From Candidatus Heimdallarchaeota archaeon (lineage in GTDB: Archaea; Asgardarchaeota; Heimdallarchaeia; JABLTI01), in contig JABCTZ010000023.1 of NCBI GenBank assembly GCA_018238155.1, forward strand, positions 1 to 43,979: a stretch of DNA of 43,979 bases. The letters run 5' to 3'. The notes below the pieces were generated by a model, which did not search any database, was not told the DNA's origin, and worked only from the letters and a program-made list of their open reading frames with translations. Positions 9,393-17,407 of the stretch are shown piece after piece; positions within the stretch are counted from its first letter, which is position 1, and every line of letters starts with the position of its first letter. A program made the translations under genes and the position numbers.

Positions 9393-9707
9393 ATGTCAAA
9401 ACACAAAAAAACCTCAATACATGACAAAAAAGTTCAGGCAACTACCTCTCGATATAAGCGTGATGGTTGGTCTGTTCGAGCTGATATACCTAACTACAAA
9501 CGTCCTAAACCTATTGGTAAATACAATAGGATACCTGATGTAGTAGCTAGGAAAGGAAAAAAAACTAGGGTTTTTGAAATAGAAACTCCTAGGAGTATGA
9601 AAACTGATCGTGCACAAAGAAGCACTTTCAAGAAACATGCAGCTAAGAAATTGAATACAAAATTCAAGGTAATAGTCGCAAAAAAGCCAAGAAAGAGAAA
9701 ACGTTGA
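9393..9707 (+). CDS. Small PD-(D/E)XK-like nuclease-fold protein
   Basis: A 104-residue, very basic protein (tail KKPRKRKR). The central RIPDVVARKGKKTRVFEIET has the spacing of a PD-(D/E)XK core: PD at about residues 47-48, then beta-strand FEIET where the usual ExK would be. The catalytic Lys is replaced by Thr, so activity is uncertain. A ribosome binding site (TGAGGA) lies seven bases before the ATG. It is the first gene rightwards from the divergent region and is separated from the next gene by a strong stem-loop, so it may be part of the Argonaute operon with attenuated read-through. It could equally be a nucleic-acid-binding accessory protein. Confidence 0.55.
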   Translation: MSKHKKTSIHDKKVQATTSRYKRDGWSVRADIPNYKRPKPIGKYNRIPDVVARKGKKTRVFEIETPRSMKTDRAQRSTFKKHAAKKLNTKFKVIVAKKPRKRKR

Positions 9708-9758
9708 GTGGTTAAATTTAGATCATTGATCTTACACATCAATGGTCTGAACCACTCA
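9705..9758 (+). promoter_or_regulatory. Strong two-part stem-loop upstream of the Argonaute operon
   Basis: The outer arms TGAGTGGTT (9705-9713) and AACCACTCA (9750-9758) are perfectly complementary. The inner arms AGATCATTGAT (9720-9730) and ATCAATGGTCT (9738-9748) pair with a single G-U, around a seven-base loop. The first arm contains the stop codon of the preceding gene. No T-run follows, so a classic terminator is unlikely. An RNA processing, stability or attenuation element, or an operator, fits better. Confidence 0.7.
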
Positions 9759-9783
9759 ATTTACCCATTTAGGTGAATAAAAA

Positions 9784-10044
9784 TTGAACAAAGAAAGTAA
9801 TAAAACTTTTGTTGAAAGCAACAATCAAAATTCAATCGATAACTTCCATGAAGAGAATCAAATTGCTTTTTTCATCAAGGAGATTTCCTTGAAAGGATCT
9901 CTTTACTTAGAAGATCTAAACTTCTCAAGTGAAAAATTGGAGGAAATAAAGAGTCAAGCTGCTGAAATGGATTTCATTATCCATTTATCTAAAATCGGAA
10001 TATTAATTATCGATCCTAGTTTCCTTGGAGGTAATTCAGAGTGA
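9784..10044 (+). CDS. Small protein of unknown function coupled to the active Argonaute
   Basis: An 86-residue acidic protein starting at TTG 9784, with an AGGTGA ribosome binding site six bases upstream. The N-terminal 25 residues are rich in Asn and Ser and probably disordered. The rest (SLYLEDLNFSSEKLEEI, then AEMDFIIHLSKIGILIID) suggests a compact alpha/beta domain. Its stop overlaps the Argonaute GTG start by four bases, so the two are translationally coupled and probably made in fixed ratio. No family recognised. By position it may be an Argonaute-binding or regulatory subunit. Confidence 0.5.
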   Translation: MNKESNKTFVESNNQNSIDNFHEENQIAFFIKEISLKGSLYLEDLNFSSEKLEEIKSQAAEMDFIIHLSKIGILIIDPSFLGGNSE

Positions 10045-12170
10045 CAATTAATGATTCCGAACATGGAATTCTAGGAGTTCTTTTGGAATCTAGTACAAAG
10101 CTACTAGTTCAGATTTCTGATTTAATAGGTCTCAGATCTTCAGATAAGAATAAGCTTCACACAATAAATTACGCAAACTTGAAATCTCCTTTTCCTCTTG
10201 CAGCTTATGCTGCAAATGGAAATCATTATATTATTAGTTACCTTAATGAACAAATTCCTCGCACAAAGATTTCTTTTAGAAGAAATAATTTAATAATTTC
10301 CCCAGGAACAGTTTCCCAAATTGAATTAGACATCCATCAACAAAATTCTCGAATTGCACTTAATTCTTTACACAATAAAGTTGTTACAAATGCATTAACT
10401 AACGATGGATTTGAAAGAGCAAGAACGTTAGGTGGAAGAGACAAATCAAAACTTGCATCTAAGGAATTGATTGATACCTTATGCATGGATCATAGTTATA
10501 CTGATTTTGAAACTGGTAAACGAGAAATTGAAAAAGTTAATTATGAACTTCATAAAGCCATTAAGAAAAGCATGCAAATTCTTCCTTCTGGAAATATGCT
10601 TGTCACTCTAAATCCATCAACAATAATCATACGAGATGGATATGTTCCTTATACTTACTATCAGCTTCCAAATAAAGTAATCCGAAAATTTAATCCTTAT
10701 TGGAGAATGACAGGATTTAAAGCACTCAAAGAGTCAGAATATCCTTCAGCACTAATTGGAAACGAATTCGAAAATAGAGGATTTTCAATTCTTAATTCAG
10801 GTATTATTCATTTTCCCCTAAAAATAATTCAACTTCCTCCTCCTAAATTTGTCTTTGGTAAAAAGAAGAAACTGGTTCTAGAAGGAAATCAAAAAACTAG
10901 AGAGCTTATTAAATTAGGTTTGAAATCATTTGGACCAATATACAAACCACGAAAATTGAAGATACTAGTTGCTACTGATACTATTGAAATGATTGATCAA
11001 AGAAAACCACCAAAATATTTTTCATCTTGGCCTTTTGCATTCAAAAAATATATAAAATTAATTAGAAGAAAATTGGTGAAGGGTGATAAATCCTTATTCC
11101 ATGTCAATTCTGTTGATTTTGTTGGACCTGTTTATCTCAAAGGAGATCCTAAAAGTTATTTGTCAATGCTAAGAGATTTGGCTAAGAAAGAATCTGTTGA
11201 TGCTATTCTTTATATTATTGCTGAATATAAAAAAGACAAAACAGGTATGCATGATCTAATTAAGGAATATGTAAAAGATGTCCCTACTAAATGCATTTTG
11301 ATTAAGAAACTTAAGAAACATACTCCCAAATCAAAGGAAGGATATAGTCCATTATTTTTACAGATTGCTGATGATTTAGTAATTGGTTTATATTACGCAG
11401 CAACAAGATATTTCCCATGGTCTATTGAATCCAAACATTTTGATAGTGTAGTTGGAATTGATGTTCGACGGGATAAACAAACTCGTTACTATTGCATTAC
11501 GCTTACACTTTTCACAAACAAAGGTCTTATCCGAATATCTAACGGAAACAAAATGAAAAAGGGAGAAAATATACCCATTTCTGCACTTACAGATTCTATT
11601 GAAAAGCTTATTCTTCGAGTAAAAGAGCGGAATCTAACTTTTCAAAACACTCTCTTTCTTAGAGATGGTTTTGATTTTACTGATGAGAAAGAAGCAGTAA
11701 AAGATATTCTGGACAAACACAAAATTGAAGGGACTCTAGACGAGAAACATCAATGGATTTACTGTCAAATTATTAAAAATCCCGAATTACGAGTTATTCA
11801 TTCACCTTCATTAGATGAACCTTCAAGATGGGGGCAACCATCTCGAGGTATTGCATTTGTATTAGCAGATTTACCAGAATGGAAAGAAGGTTACATTGTT
11901 ACAACTGGATATCCTGATATTGGTAAAAAGACCAAATCCAAAGCATCTAATCAAGGGCTTTCTCAACCCATTTTCGTTCGCGAGCTAGAAAGATCTACTA
12001 ATAATTCTACAACTTTCCCAGAGGTGCTTGAAACAATTTACCATAGAACCTATCTTAATCCTAGTTTAACTCAAATTAGAGTTCCTATTGAGATTCCTGC
12101 TGCTGAAAAATACATGGAATATCTTAGCTATGGGCTAAGTACTGAAGAAATTCCTGGATATTTGGGGTGA
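10041..12170 (+). CDS. Argonaute with intact-looking DEDH slicer site
   Basis: A 709-residue Argonaute starting at GTG 10041. The L2/MID boundary is LPPPKFVFGKK...LGLKSFGPI (about 265-300), and the PIWI domain fills the C-terminal half. The catalytic tetrad is readable: D474 in VGIDVRRD, glutamate finger E509 in KKGENIP, D542 in LRDG, and H668 in IYHRTYLN, placed like the final His of eukaryotic slicers. The D474-D542 spacing of 68 matches Thermus Argonaute as I remember it. The C-terminus QIRVPIEIPAAEKYMEYL is typical. It should be a guided endonuclease; guide and target type cannot be told from sequence alone. Four genes downstream, three of them nucleases, follow with overlaps or gaps under ten bases. 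Confidence 0.9.
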   Translation: MTINDSEHGILGVLLESSTKLLVQISDLIGLRSSDKNKLHTINYANLKSPFPLAAYAANGNHYIISYLNEQIPRTKISFRRNNLIISPGTVSQIELDIHQQNSRIALNSLHNKVVTNALTNDGFERARTLGGRDKSKLASKELIDTLCMDHSYTDFETGKREIEKVNYELHKAIKKSMQILPSGNMLVTLNPSTIIIRDGYVPYTYYQLPNKVIRKFNPYWRMTGFKALKESEYPSALIGNEFENRGFSILNSGIIHFPLKIIQLPPPKFVFGKKKKLVLEGNQKTRELIKLGLKSFGPIYKPRKLKILVATDTIEMIDQRKPPKYFSSWPFAFKKYIKLIRRKLVKGDKSLFHVNSVDFVGPVYLKGDPKSYLSMLRDLAKKESVDAILYIIAEYKKDKTGMHDLIKEYVKDVPTKCILIKKLKKHTPKSKEGYSPLFLQIADDLVIGLYYAATRYFPWSIESKHFDSVVGIDVRRDKQTRYYCITLTLFTNKGLIRISNGNKMKKGENIPISALTDSIEKLILRVKERNLTFQNTLFLRDGFDFTDEKEAVKDILDKHKIEGTLDEKHQWIYCQIIKNPELRVIHSPSLDEPSRWGQPSRGIAFVLADLPEWKEGYIVTTGYPDIGKKTKSKASNQGLSQPIFVRELERSTNNSTTFPEVLETIYHRTYLNPSLTQIRVPIEIPAAEKYMEYLSYGLSTEEIPGYLG

Positions 12171-12177
12171 TTAAAAA

Positions 12178-13128
12178 ATGGTTAATCTCTACGCTCGGGC
12201 TATGGCCCGTGTGAATATTTGTGAAGAAGCAGCAATAATACATGCTTTATTACAATATGCTGACCTAATGCCTGAGGATGTTTGGCATGGTTCTGAAGTG
12301 AAAAGAATAAAGGGTGCGCTTCTTCATGACATTTTCTTGGAATTGATTGGTCCAATAGGATGTTCGCTTATCTCTTCTTTTTTGGATAGAGGGATGTCAA
12401 AAAATAACGCAATGTTTGATACGTTAGATTTACTCTATAGGAATAGTTCATGGAAACCTTATGTTTCATCACTAATTGAAACAGAATACAATCAACCAAT
12501 TTCTCTATCAATAATACAAGAATATCTTTCACACAAAGAAAGCCTTGTTGAATTAGCTTTACCCTTATTAACCAGTTATAAAGGAGAGTTGTATCCAATA
12601 CAATTTGACAAAGAGGTCTATATTCAATATCCAATAACTCAGGAATTCACAATAGCCGGAAAAATCGATTTATTGATTATTCATACTAACAAAATCATTG
12701 TAGTTGATTTAAAGACTGGTAAAAAAAATATCAAAGATCATTTACAAGTTCAATTATATGTTGAAATGCTTCAGAATAAATTCCCTGACAGAGAAATAGT
12801 TGGACAATTGTGGTATATATCAAAAGATGATTCCATAAGAAAAACAATTGACTATGGTGAACCTTTACTACCAAAAATTCATTCTATTATTAATAAGTTG
12901 AAAGAAATTGACTCAATTGAATTCCTGGTTAAAAACAAAGGAAAAAGAAAGGATTGCAAATATTGCAAATTATGCGATATAGCTCAAACAGAATTAATAA
13001 TCACTTTGCCAGAAATAGCTGAAGGATTGTCAAAAGTTGATGCGCTACCCAATAATCTTTTAAAACTTGTAGGTTTAAGTAATGAAAATCTAATTCTAGA
13101 TAAAGAAGGTGAAAAGGAAATTGACTGA
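12178..13128 (+). CDS. Cas4/RecB-family PD-(D/E)XK nuclease
   Basis: A 316-residue protein with the full RecB/Cas4 motif set: H50 in KGALLHDIF, D164 in AGKIDLLII, D177 and K179 in VVDLKTGKK, and the QxxxY motif (Q190, Y194). A C-terminal cluster C260-x2-C263-x2-C266 together with C15 could form the [4Fe-4S] site seen in Cas4 and AddB. It starts seven bases after the Argonaute stop. Such enzymes are exonucleases or end-trimming nucleases, so it could make or trim DNA guides, or degrade targets opened by the Argonaute. There is no CRISPR array or cas1/cas2 here, so a CRISPR role is not supported. The last 45 residues are an extra helical tail. Confidence 0.85.
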   Translation: MVNLYARAMARVNICEEAAIIHALLQYADLMPEDVWHGSEVKRIKGALLHDIFLELIGPIGCSLISSFLDRGMSKNNAMFDTLDLLYRNSSWKPYVSSLIETEYNQPISLSIIQEYLSHKESLVELALPLLTSYKGELYPIQFDKEVYIQYPITQEFTIAGKIDLLIIHTNKIIVVDLKTGKKNIKDHLQVQLYVEMLQNKFPDREIVGQLWYISKDDSIRKTIDYGEPLLPKIHSIINKLKEIDSIEFLVKNKGKRKDCKYCKLCDIAQTELIITLPEIAEGLSKVDALPNNLLKLVGLSNENLILDKEGEKEID

Positions 13129-13951
13129 AGTTGGAATATACATTTTATTGAGCATGATACTTGTTGTTGGAATAGCAATAATAATTTCTATCTGGTATTT
13201 ACAGAAGAAGAAACAACCAGATTTTGATCATCTGAATAATGAAATCTATAAAGTAGCTACAAATATGAATAGTGAAATTCAAAAACTATTTCATACTATC
13301 CAAATGAAACCAACTGCAACAGGTGCTTTTGGTGAGAATATTGCGGATATTGTTTTGTCACATTTGCCAAAAACTATGGTTACATCTCAATACAGACCAA
13401 AGGATATTCGAGGTAGCAAAATTGATTTCGTTGTAAAACTACCAAATAGTGATTTGCTTTTGCCTATTGATAGCAAATTTACTATTCCTGAGGATCTCGG
13501 TGATATTGAGAATCTCGATAAGAAGAAAATTAATGCGCTTAATAAATTTGCACTAAATCAAGCGAGCAAAATTGAGAAATATATTAGTTCTAAGGAAACT
13601 ACTGATTTTGTTCTGATGTTCCTTCCTGATTATGTTTATGGTATATTAGAACCCGATACCTTTGATAAATTAGCTCATAAGAAGGTCGTCCCAACTAATT
13701 CGAGTGGATTGCTTAGTACAATATTCATGATAAATATGCAGCATCGTTTCACTGAATTAAATAGTTCAGCTAGTAAATTTGCAGATATCCAAATGAAAAC
13801 ATCTCAAGGTTTGAAATCAGTAATCGATAATATGCAAAAAGGACTTACAAAGATACTGCAATGCCAAAACAATATTTCTGATGCAATGTCTGAAATTGTT
13901 GCTATAAAGAATATTGTTGAAACTTTAGAATCTGAGGAGGTGATAGATTGA
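13109..13951 (+). CDS. rmuC: Membrane-anchored RmuC-family nuclease
   Basis: A 280-residue RmuC protein. One transmembrane helix spans residues 8-30, followed by a coiled stretch, then the RmuC domain: GAFGENIADIVL (GxxGE, about 72-83), KIDFVVKLP (D106), and PIDSKF (D121, K123), which together form a PD-(D/E)XK-like core. FVLMFLPDYVYG follows, as is usual. It is shorter than bacterial RmuC (about 450) because most of the coiled coil is absent. The GTG at 13109 overlaps the previous gene by 20 bases; a TTG at 13121 is an alternative start. RmuC limits DNA rearrangement by an unclear nuclease activity. In an Argonaute operon it suggests membrane-localised DNA degradation. Confidence 0.85.
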   Translation: MKRKLTEVGIYILLSMILVVGIAIIISIWYLQKKKQPDFDHLNNEIYKVATNMNSEIQKLFHTIQMKPTATGAFGENIADIVLSHLPKTMVTSQYRPKDIRGSKIDFVVKLPNSDLLLPIDSKFTIPEDLGDIENLDKKKINALNKFALNQASKIEKYISSKETTDFVLMFLPDYVYGILEPDTFDKLAHKKVVPTNSSGLLSTIFMINMQHRFTELNSSASKFADIQMKTSQGLKSVIDNMQKGLTKILQCQNNISDAMSEIVAIKNIVETLESEEVID

Positions 13952-14214
13952 AACAAATAAAAGATTTGATGAAATTCACGTTCACACGTATTGACAAAAG
14001 TGGTTATAGGAAAGTAAGACTAGTAGATATACCTGTTCATCGTATAACCGGAACAATTAAACAAGGTCGACTTCTTCGAAATGGTGATGTGGTTCATCAT
14101 AAGAATCAAAATAAATTAGACAATCGTTTAAGTAATCTTCAGATATTTAAAAACCAAAGTGCCCATATGAAGCATCATTGGAAACTTCGAAAACAGAAGA
14201 GTAAGAAAAAGTGA
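13948..14214 (+). CDS. HNH endonuclease
   Basis: An 88-residue HNH protein starting at TTG 13948, overlapping the RmuC stop by four bases and preceded by GAGGTG. The motif is VVHHKNQNKLDNRLSNLQIF (H50-H51, N63), with later histidines (SAHMKHHW) completing the beta-beta-alpha metal site. The N-terminal GYRKVRLVDIPVHRI matches the strand-rich lead of phage-type HNH homing enzymes. The tail is very basic. It is the last gene of the Argonaute operon, followed by T-rich sequence. It could be a mobile HNH passenger, but its tight coupling suggests a working subunit. Confidence 0.85.
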   Translation: MKQIKDLMKFTFTRIDKSGYRKVRLVDIPVHRITGTIKQGRLLRNGDVVHHKNQNKLDNRLSNLQIFKNQSAHMKHHWKLRKQKSKKK

Positions 14215-14230
14215 TTGTAGATAATTCTAC

Positions 14231-14266
14231 TTTTTCTTTCTTTTTCATTTTTTTTCATTTTTTTTA
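14231..14266 (+). terminator. Poly-T terminator of the Argonaute-nuclease operon
   Basis: Runs of T of up to eight residues begin 17 bases after the HNH stop, broken only by C and A. This is the U-tract form typical of archaeal termination. A decayed repeat copy follows immediately. Confidence 0.6.
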
Positions 14267-14278
14267 CAGTATGTCATT

Positions 14279-14330
14279 CCCAAAATGGATTTTTAGACCT
14301 TAAAGAGAACGTGAGTGGTGAAAATTCTAC
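14279..14330 (+). repeat. Bipartite interspersed repeat, copy 2 (5' half, degenerate)
   Basis: CCCAAAATGG, TTTTTAGACC and AAATTCTACC correspond to the 5' half of the element. It lies between the Argonaute operon and the OAS-like operon. Confidence 0.6.
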
Positions 14331-14436
14331 CTTTTTTCACTTTTTATTCCTAAAGCTTAGTTGAATTTTGGATTAATAATATTGATTAAATATTTTTATT
14401 TCAAAAGATATATATGAATACAATATAGGAAAGGAA

Positions 14437-15711
14437 ATGTTAAGGTTGATTAGGTTAGACAGTTTTGATGAAATCGAAAAAAGATTGGAATTTATTTCAA
14501 ATAAAATTCTTGAAGTTTATTCAAACCAATATGAGTCAAAATTTATCTCTCTAGTAAATTTATTAATTGAAGAATTTGGAATTACCAATATATTGCGAGG
14601 AGAAAGGAAATTATTTTATGTATCAAATTTGAATATAAAATCAAATCCATTAGATTTAGTCATTACTTTTTATAATGAGAAAAATCTCTGTAACAAAATT
14701 CTAGATGAAATCTGTCAAGAGCTGAAAAATAGAAGCCCTTCTGGAACAAATTTTTCAATTACAGAAAATAGAATAATAATTAATTTTCAAGATGAGAAAG
14801 CTGATTATTCAATTATATATGTTCCTAAAAGTGAATTTGAAAATCTAATACCATATTTTCAATTACTACCTGATAATATGGATTTACTTAATAAAGGAAT
14901 AGCATTGCTAAAATATTGGAATGAAAACGAAAATTATTCACTTCATTATTCTCACAACATAGAATATTATATTATTTCAAATAAATGGGTGAAGAATTTG
15001 TATACTATTATTGATAATTTCAATTATGATATGGATTATGAACACCTTGAAATAACTGAATGGTTAATATATAAATCAGATATTATTGGTGAGGAGTATA
15101 TATTGGTTGAAGAGGAAAAATTACTAACTAAATTAGCTAATAGATTAGCTCAAGAATCGCAAGAAAAATATGACTCTCGTTTTATTTCTGTTGTTAATAC
15201 ATTGCAGAATAATATGCAAGTATCTGAAGTAAGAAGAGGTGGCTCAAGAGCGAAACTAACCTACAATATAGGTAAAGGTGATCTTGATATTATTTTTACA
15301 ATCGTTAATACCACCAAAACTCATTTAGAAATTTTTGAAGAAACTAAGAAAACTCTTGAAGCAAATTTTGGAAAAATTGCCACAATAACCCCTCTAAGAG
15401 TTTCAGTTAAGTTGCACTTCATTGATGATAATCTTGATATTGATGTTGTTTATTTACCTTATTCTGAATACCTGACTAGTGTAAGGGATTTATTGAAAGT
15501 GAAAGAAACTTCCAAAATTAGACGTGATGCAATCCGCTTGATAAAATTCTGGAATGAAGAAAATAATCAGCGAAGAATTACACCAATGGATATTGAGAAA
15601 ACTATACTATCATGGAATTATAATTCATTGTATAATAACATCGTTCAATTCGGTGAATTAAATGGCTTTGAAATGATGGTCTATTTTTGGTTAGAAAAAC
15701 AAAAAATCTGA
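14437..15711 (+). CDS. Tandem OAS/CD-NTase-like nucleotidyltransferase, N-terminal half degenerate
   Basis: A 424-residue protein made of two similar nucleotidyltransferase domains. The C-terminal one (about 225-424) has GGSRAKL (GS at 269-270), the metal-binding GDLDII (D282, D284), the third acid in LDIDVVYLP (D336), and AIRLIKFWNEE, which resembles the OAS helix LIRLVKHWY. The N-terminal one aligns region by region but lacks the GS loop (RGERKLF), has a single Asp in PLDLVI (D73) and has no third Asp (DYSIIYVP), so it looks inactive. OAS1-type enzymes make 2'-5' oligoadenylates and bacterial relatives make cyclic oligonucleotides. The dead-plus-live layout recalls OAS3-type tandem proteins. 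The product is unknown. Confidence 0.7.
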   Translation: MLRLIRLDSFDEIEKRLEFISNKILEVYSNQYESKFISLVNLLIEEFGITNILRGERKLFYVSNLNIKSNPLDLVITFYNEKNLCNKILDEICQELKNRSPSGTNFSITENRIIINFQDEKADYSIIYVPKSEFENLIPYFQLLPDNMDLLNKGIALLKYWNENENYSLHYSHNIEYYIISNKWVKNLYTIIDNFNYDMDYEHLEITEWLIYKSDIIGEEYILVEEEKLLTKLANRLAQESQEKYDSRFISVVNTLQNNMQVSEVRRGGSRAKLTYNIGKGDLDIIFTIVNTTKTHLEIFEETKKTLEANFGKIATITPLRVSVKLHFIDDNLDIDVVYLPYSEYLTSVRDLLKVKETSKIRRDAIRLIKFWNEENNQRRITPMDIEKTILSWNYNSLYNNIVQFGELNGFEMMVYFWLEKQKI

Positions 15712-15725
15712 GAGATGAATAAGAA

Positions 15726-16352
15726 TTGGAATTGACAAAGGAAGAGAAGATACTTAATTCATATGGTAGTAAAATTAGAGATACAGAGACAGAATCCTTT
15801 GATTCAAAATATATCTCCATTTACAACAAATTAAATGAACACTATAAAATATCACAGGCAATGAAAGCTGGATCATTAGGAAAAGGAACAAAAATTGAAT
15901 TATATGGTGATCTCGATTTAACTTTCACAATTGATAAACCTTCTATCAAAAATGAAACTGAATTTCGAAAGGATTTGGAAATAAAGATGAAGAAATCTTT
16001 TCCAAATGAATTTGTTAAATTGTTAAAAATGTCAGTTTTAATTAAATTCAAAAGTGGTATCGAAATAGATGTTGTTTATTTACCTTTAAATGACTATAAC
16101 AAGACGAGAAAACAATTCAGGCACATTAAATCAATAAATGATAATATAAAAAATATCATTCGCTTAGTGAAATTTTGGAATTATAAGAAAAACAAGAAGC
16201 AATTTAAATCTTATAAAATCGAATGGAATGCAATTTATTCTGAAGCCAGTTCATATAATAAAAGATTAAGGGATACAATTTCAAAATCAGGTGGCGGAGA
16301 TACAACAAATGAAATTTATCAATTCATTTTGAATGAAGCTGAAGGAAGTTAA
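15726..16352 (+). CDS. OAS/CD-NTase-like nucleotidyltransferase, single domain
   Basis: A 208-residue protein starting at TTG 15726, 14 bases after the tandem protein. It keeps all key elements of the fold: AGSLGKGTKIEL (G49-S50, GKGT loop), GDLDLTF (D62, D64), IEIDVVYLP (D115), and IIRLVKFWNYKKNKK, close to the OAS LIRLVKHWY helix. GSxGKGT followed by DxDL is the OAS pattern rather than that of polyA polymerase or MNT antitoxins. It is shorter than complete OAS (about 350) and lacks most of the C-terminal helical lobe, so it may need the tandem protein as a partner. The most likely role is synthesis of a nucleotide second messenger on infection. Confidence 0.7.
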   Translation: MELTKEEKILNSYGSKIRDTETESFDSKYISIYNKLNEHYKISQAMKAGSLGKGTKIELYGDLDLTFTIDKPSIKNETEFRKDLEIKMKKSFPNEFVKLLKMSVLIKFKSGIEIDVVYLPLNDYNKTRKQFRHIKSINDNIKNIIRLVKFWNYKKNKKQFKSYKIEWNAIYSEASSYNKRLRDTISKSGGGDTTNEIYQFILNEAEGS

Positions 16353-16356
16353 GAAC

Positions 16357-17211
16357 ATGAATTTCTATTTAAAATTAAATGAAAATCTTTGCAATATAAA
16401 ACCTAAAATATTACAAATTTTAAAGGAACGGAAGATAATTGTTAGAAAAAAAGAAAATGATGATTTTCAAGTTTTTTGGGAAGATAACTCAGAGAAACCT
16501 TACATTCAAATAATTTCAGATCTCAAATTTGTTTTAGATGATTATATTGAGTTTCAGAATAGTATTGGCAGAGATATTTATGATTTGCTTTCACCATCTG
16601 AGGAAAGAAAATACAAGTCAATTTTAAATTTAGTAAGAAAGGATATTTGGTTTGATCCTAACGTTCATTCTCAATATAAAAAAGAAGATAATAAATTCTA
16701 TTGCTATTATAGGGGTAATATCCAAGAAAAATTCTTTGCGGAAACAAATTTAGATAAAGCTAAAGAAAGAATGATTAGAAATTGTAGAAATGAGCTGATT
16801 GATTCCTTTCAATTAAAATTTGATTCAATACTAGTATACTTAGATAATGAATTCAAAAGATTGGATATTATAATTAATCAAATGGTTAAAAATTCTGATA
16901 AAGCATCAAAAATCTATAATTATGGCTTAAAAATATTAGAAGACGACTCCACTATTGCAATGATTTTACTTGGAGTATCTCTTGAGTGCCATTTAAAAAT
17001 GAATTATAATGCAGATATTTTAGAAAAAGATTCACTAGGTAAGCTTATTGGTAGATTAAAAGAATCCAAAAAATATCCAAATTTAAATTATAAATTAATT
17101 AACGAAATCAATATTAAATATATCAAAGCTAAACATGAAAAAACTGCTGTAATCCCCTATTTAGACGTTGAGAAGTATTATCAAAAAGCTACAATTTTCT
17201 TTCAACATTGA
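16357..17211 (+). CDS. Unknown helical protein, possible HEPN-like effector of the OAS-like operon
   Basis: A protein of about 284 residues, third gene of the operon. I chose the ATG at 16357 because GGAAG lies just upstream and it avoids the 20-base overlap of the ATG at 16333. The C-terminal third (LLGVSLECHLKMNYN, LGKLIGRLKESKKY, INIKYIKAKHEKTA) has the helix pattern of DUF4145/HEPN-type domains, with H in the place of the HEPN His. The canonical Arg is not clear (K-rich), so catalysis is doubtful. The N-terminal half is not recognised. If HEPN-like, it would pair with the nucleotidyltransferases as RNase L pairs with OAS; this is inference. Confidence 0.4.
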   Translation: MNFYLKLNENLCNIKPKILQILKERKIIVRKKENDDFQVFWEDNSEKPYIQIISDLKFVLDDYIEFQNSIGRDIYDLLSPSEERKYKSILNLVRKDIWFDPNVHSQYKKEDNKFYCYYRGNIQEKFFAETNLDKAKERMIRNCRNELIDSFQLKFDSILVYLDNEFKRLDIIINQMVKNSDKASKIYNYGLKILEDDSTIAMILLGVSLECHLKMNYNADILEKDSLGKLIGRLKESKKYPNLNYKLINEINIKYIKAKHEKTAVIPYLDVEKYYQKATIFFQH

Positions 17212-17407
17212 GAAATGATATCATTGTTGAAAAGATTTTTGATCTTTGATAAACGAAGGATTTTCTTGAATTTGTAATGTTTTATATAATCATTTAACAC
17301 ATTTCAAATTGAATCTTTTATCTCTATATCCATTAGAACATTGATTCTATTAAACAAAACCACATTGCTGTAGATTTCACTCTACAATACCTTTCGACTT
17401 GTCCACT

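Noticed and set aside
12178..13128. CRISPR adaptation cas4
   Set aside because: Motifs fit Cas4 and RecB alike, but there is no adaptation module, and the gene is coupled to the Argonaute.
6241..14214. Argonaute genes as part of a transposon
   Set aside because: No transposase or terminal inverted repeats were seen around them; the flanking repeats are direct and occur throughout the window.
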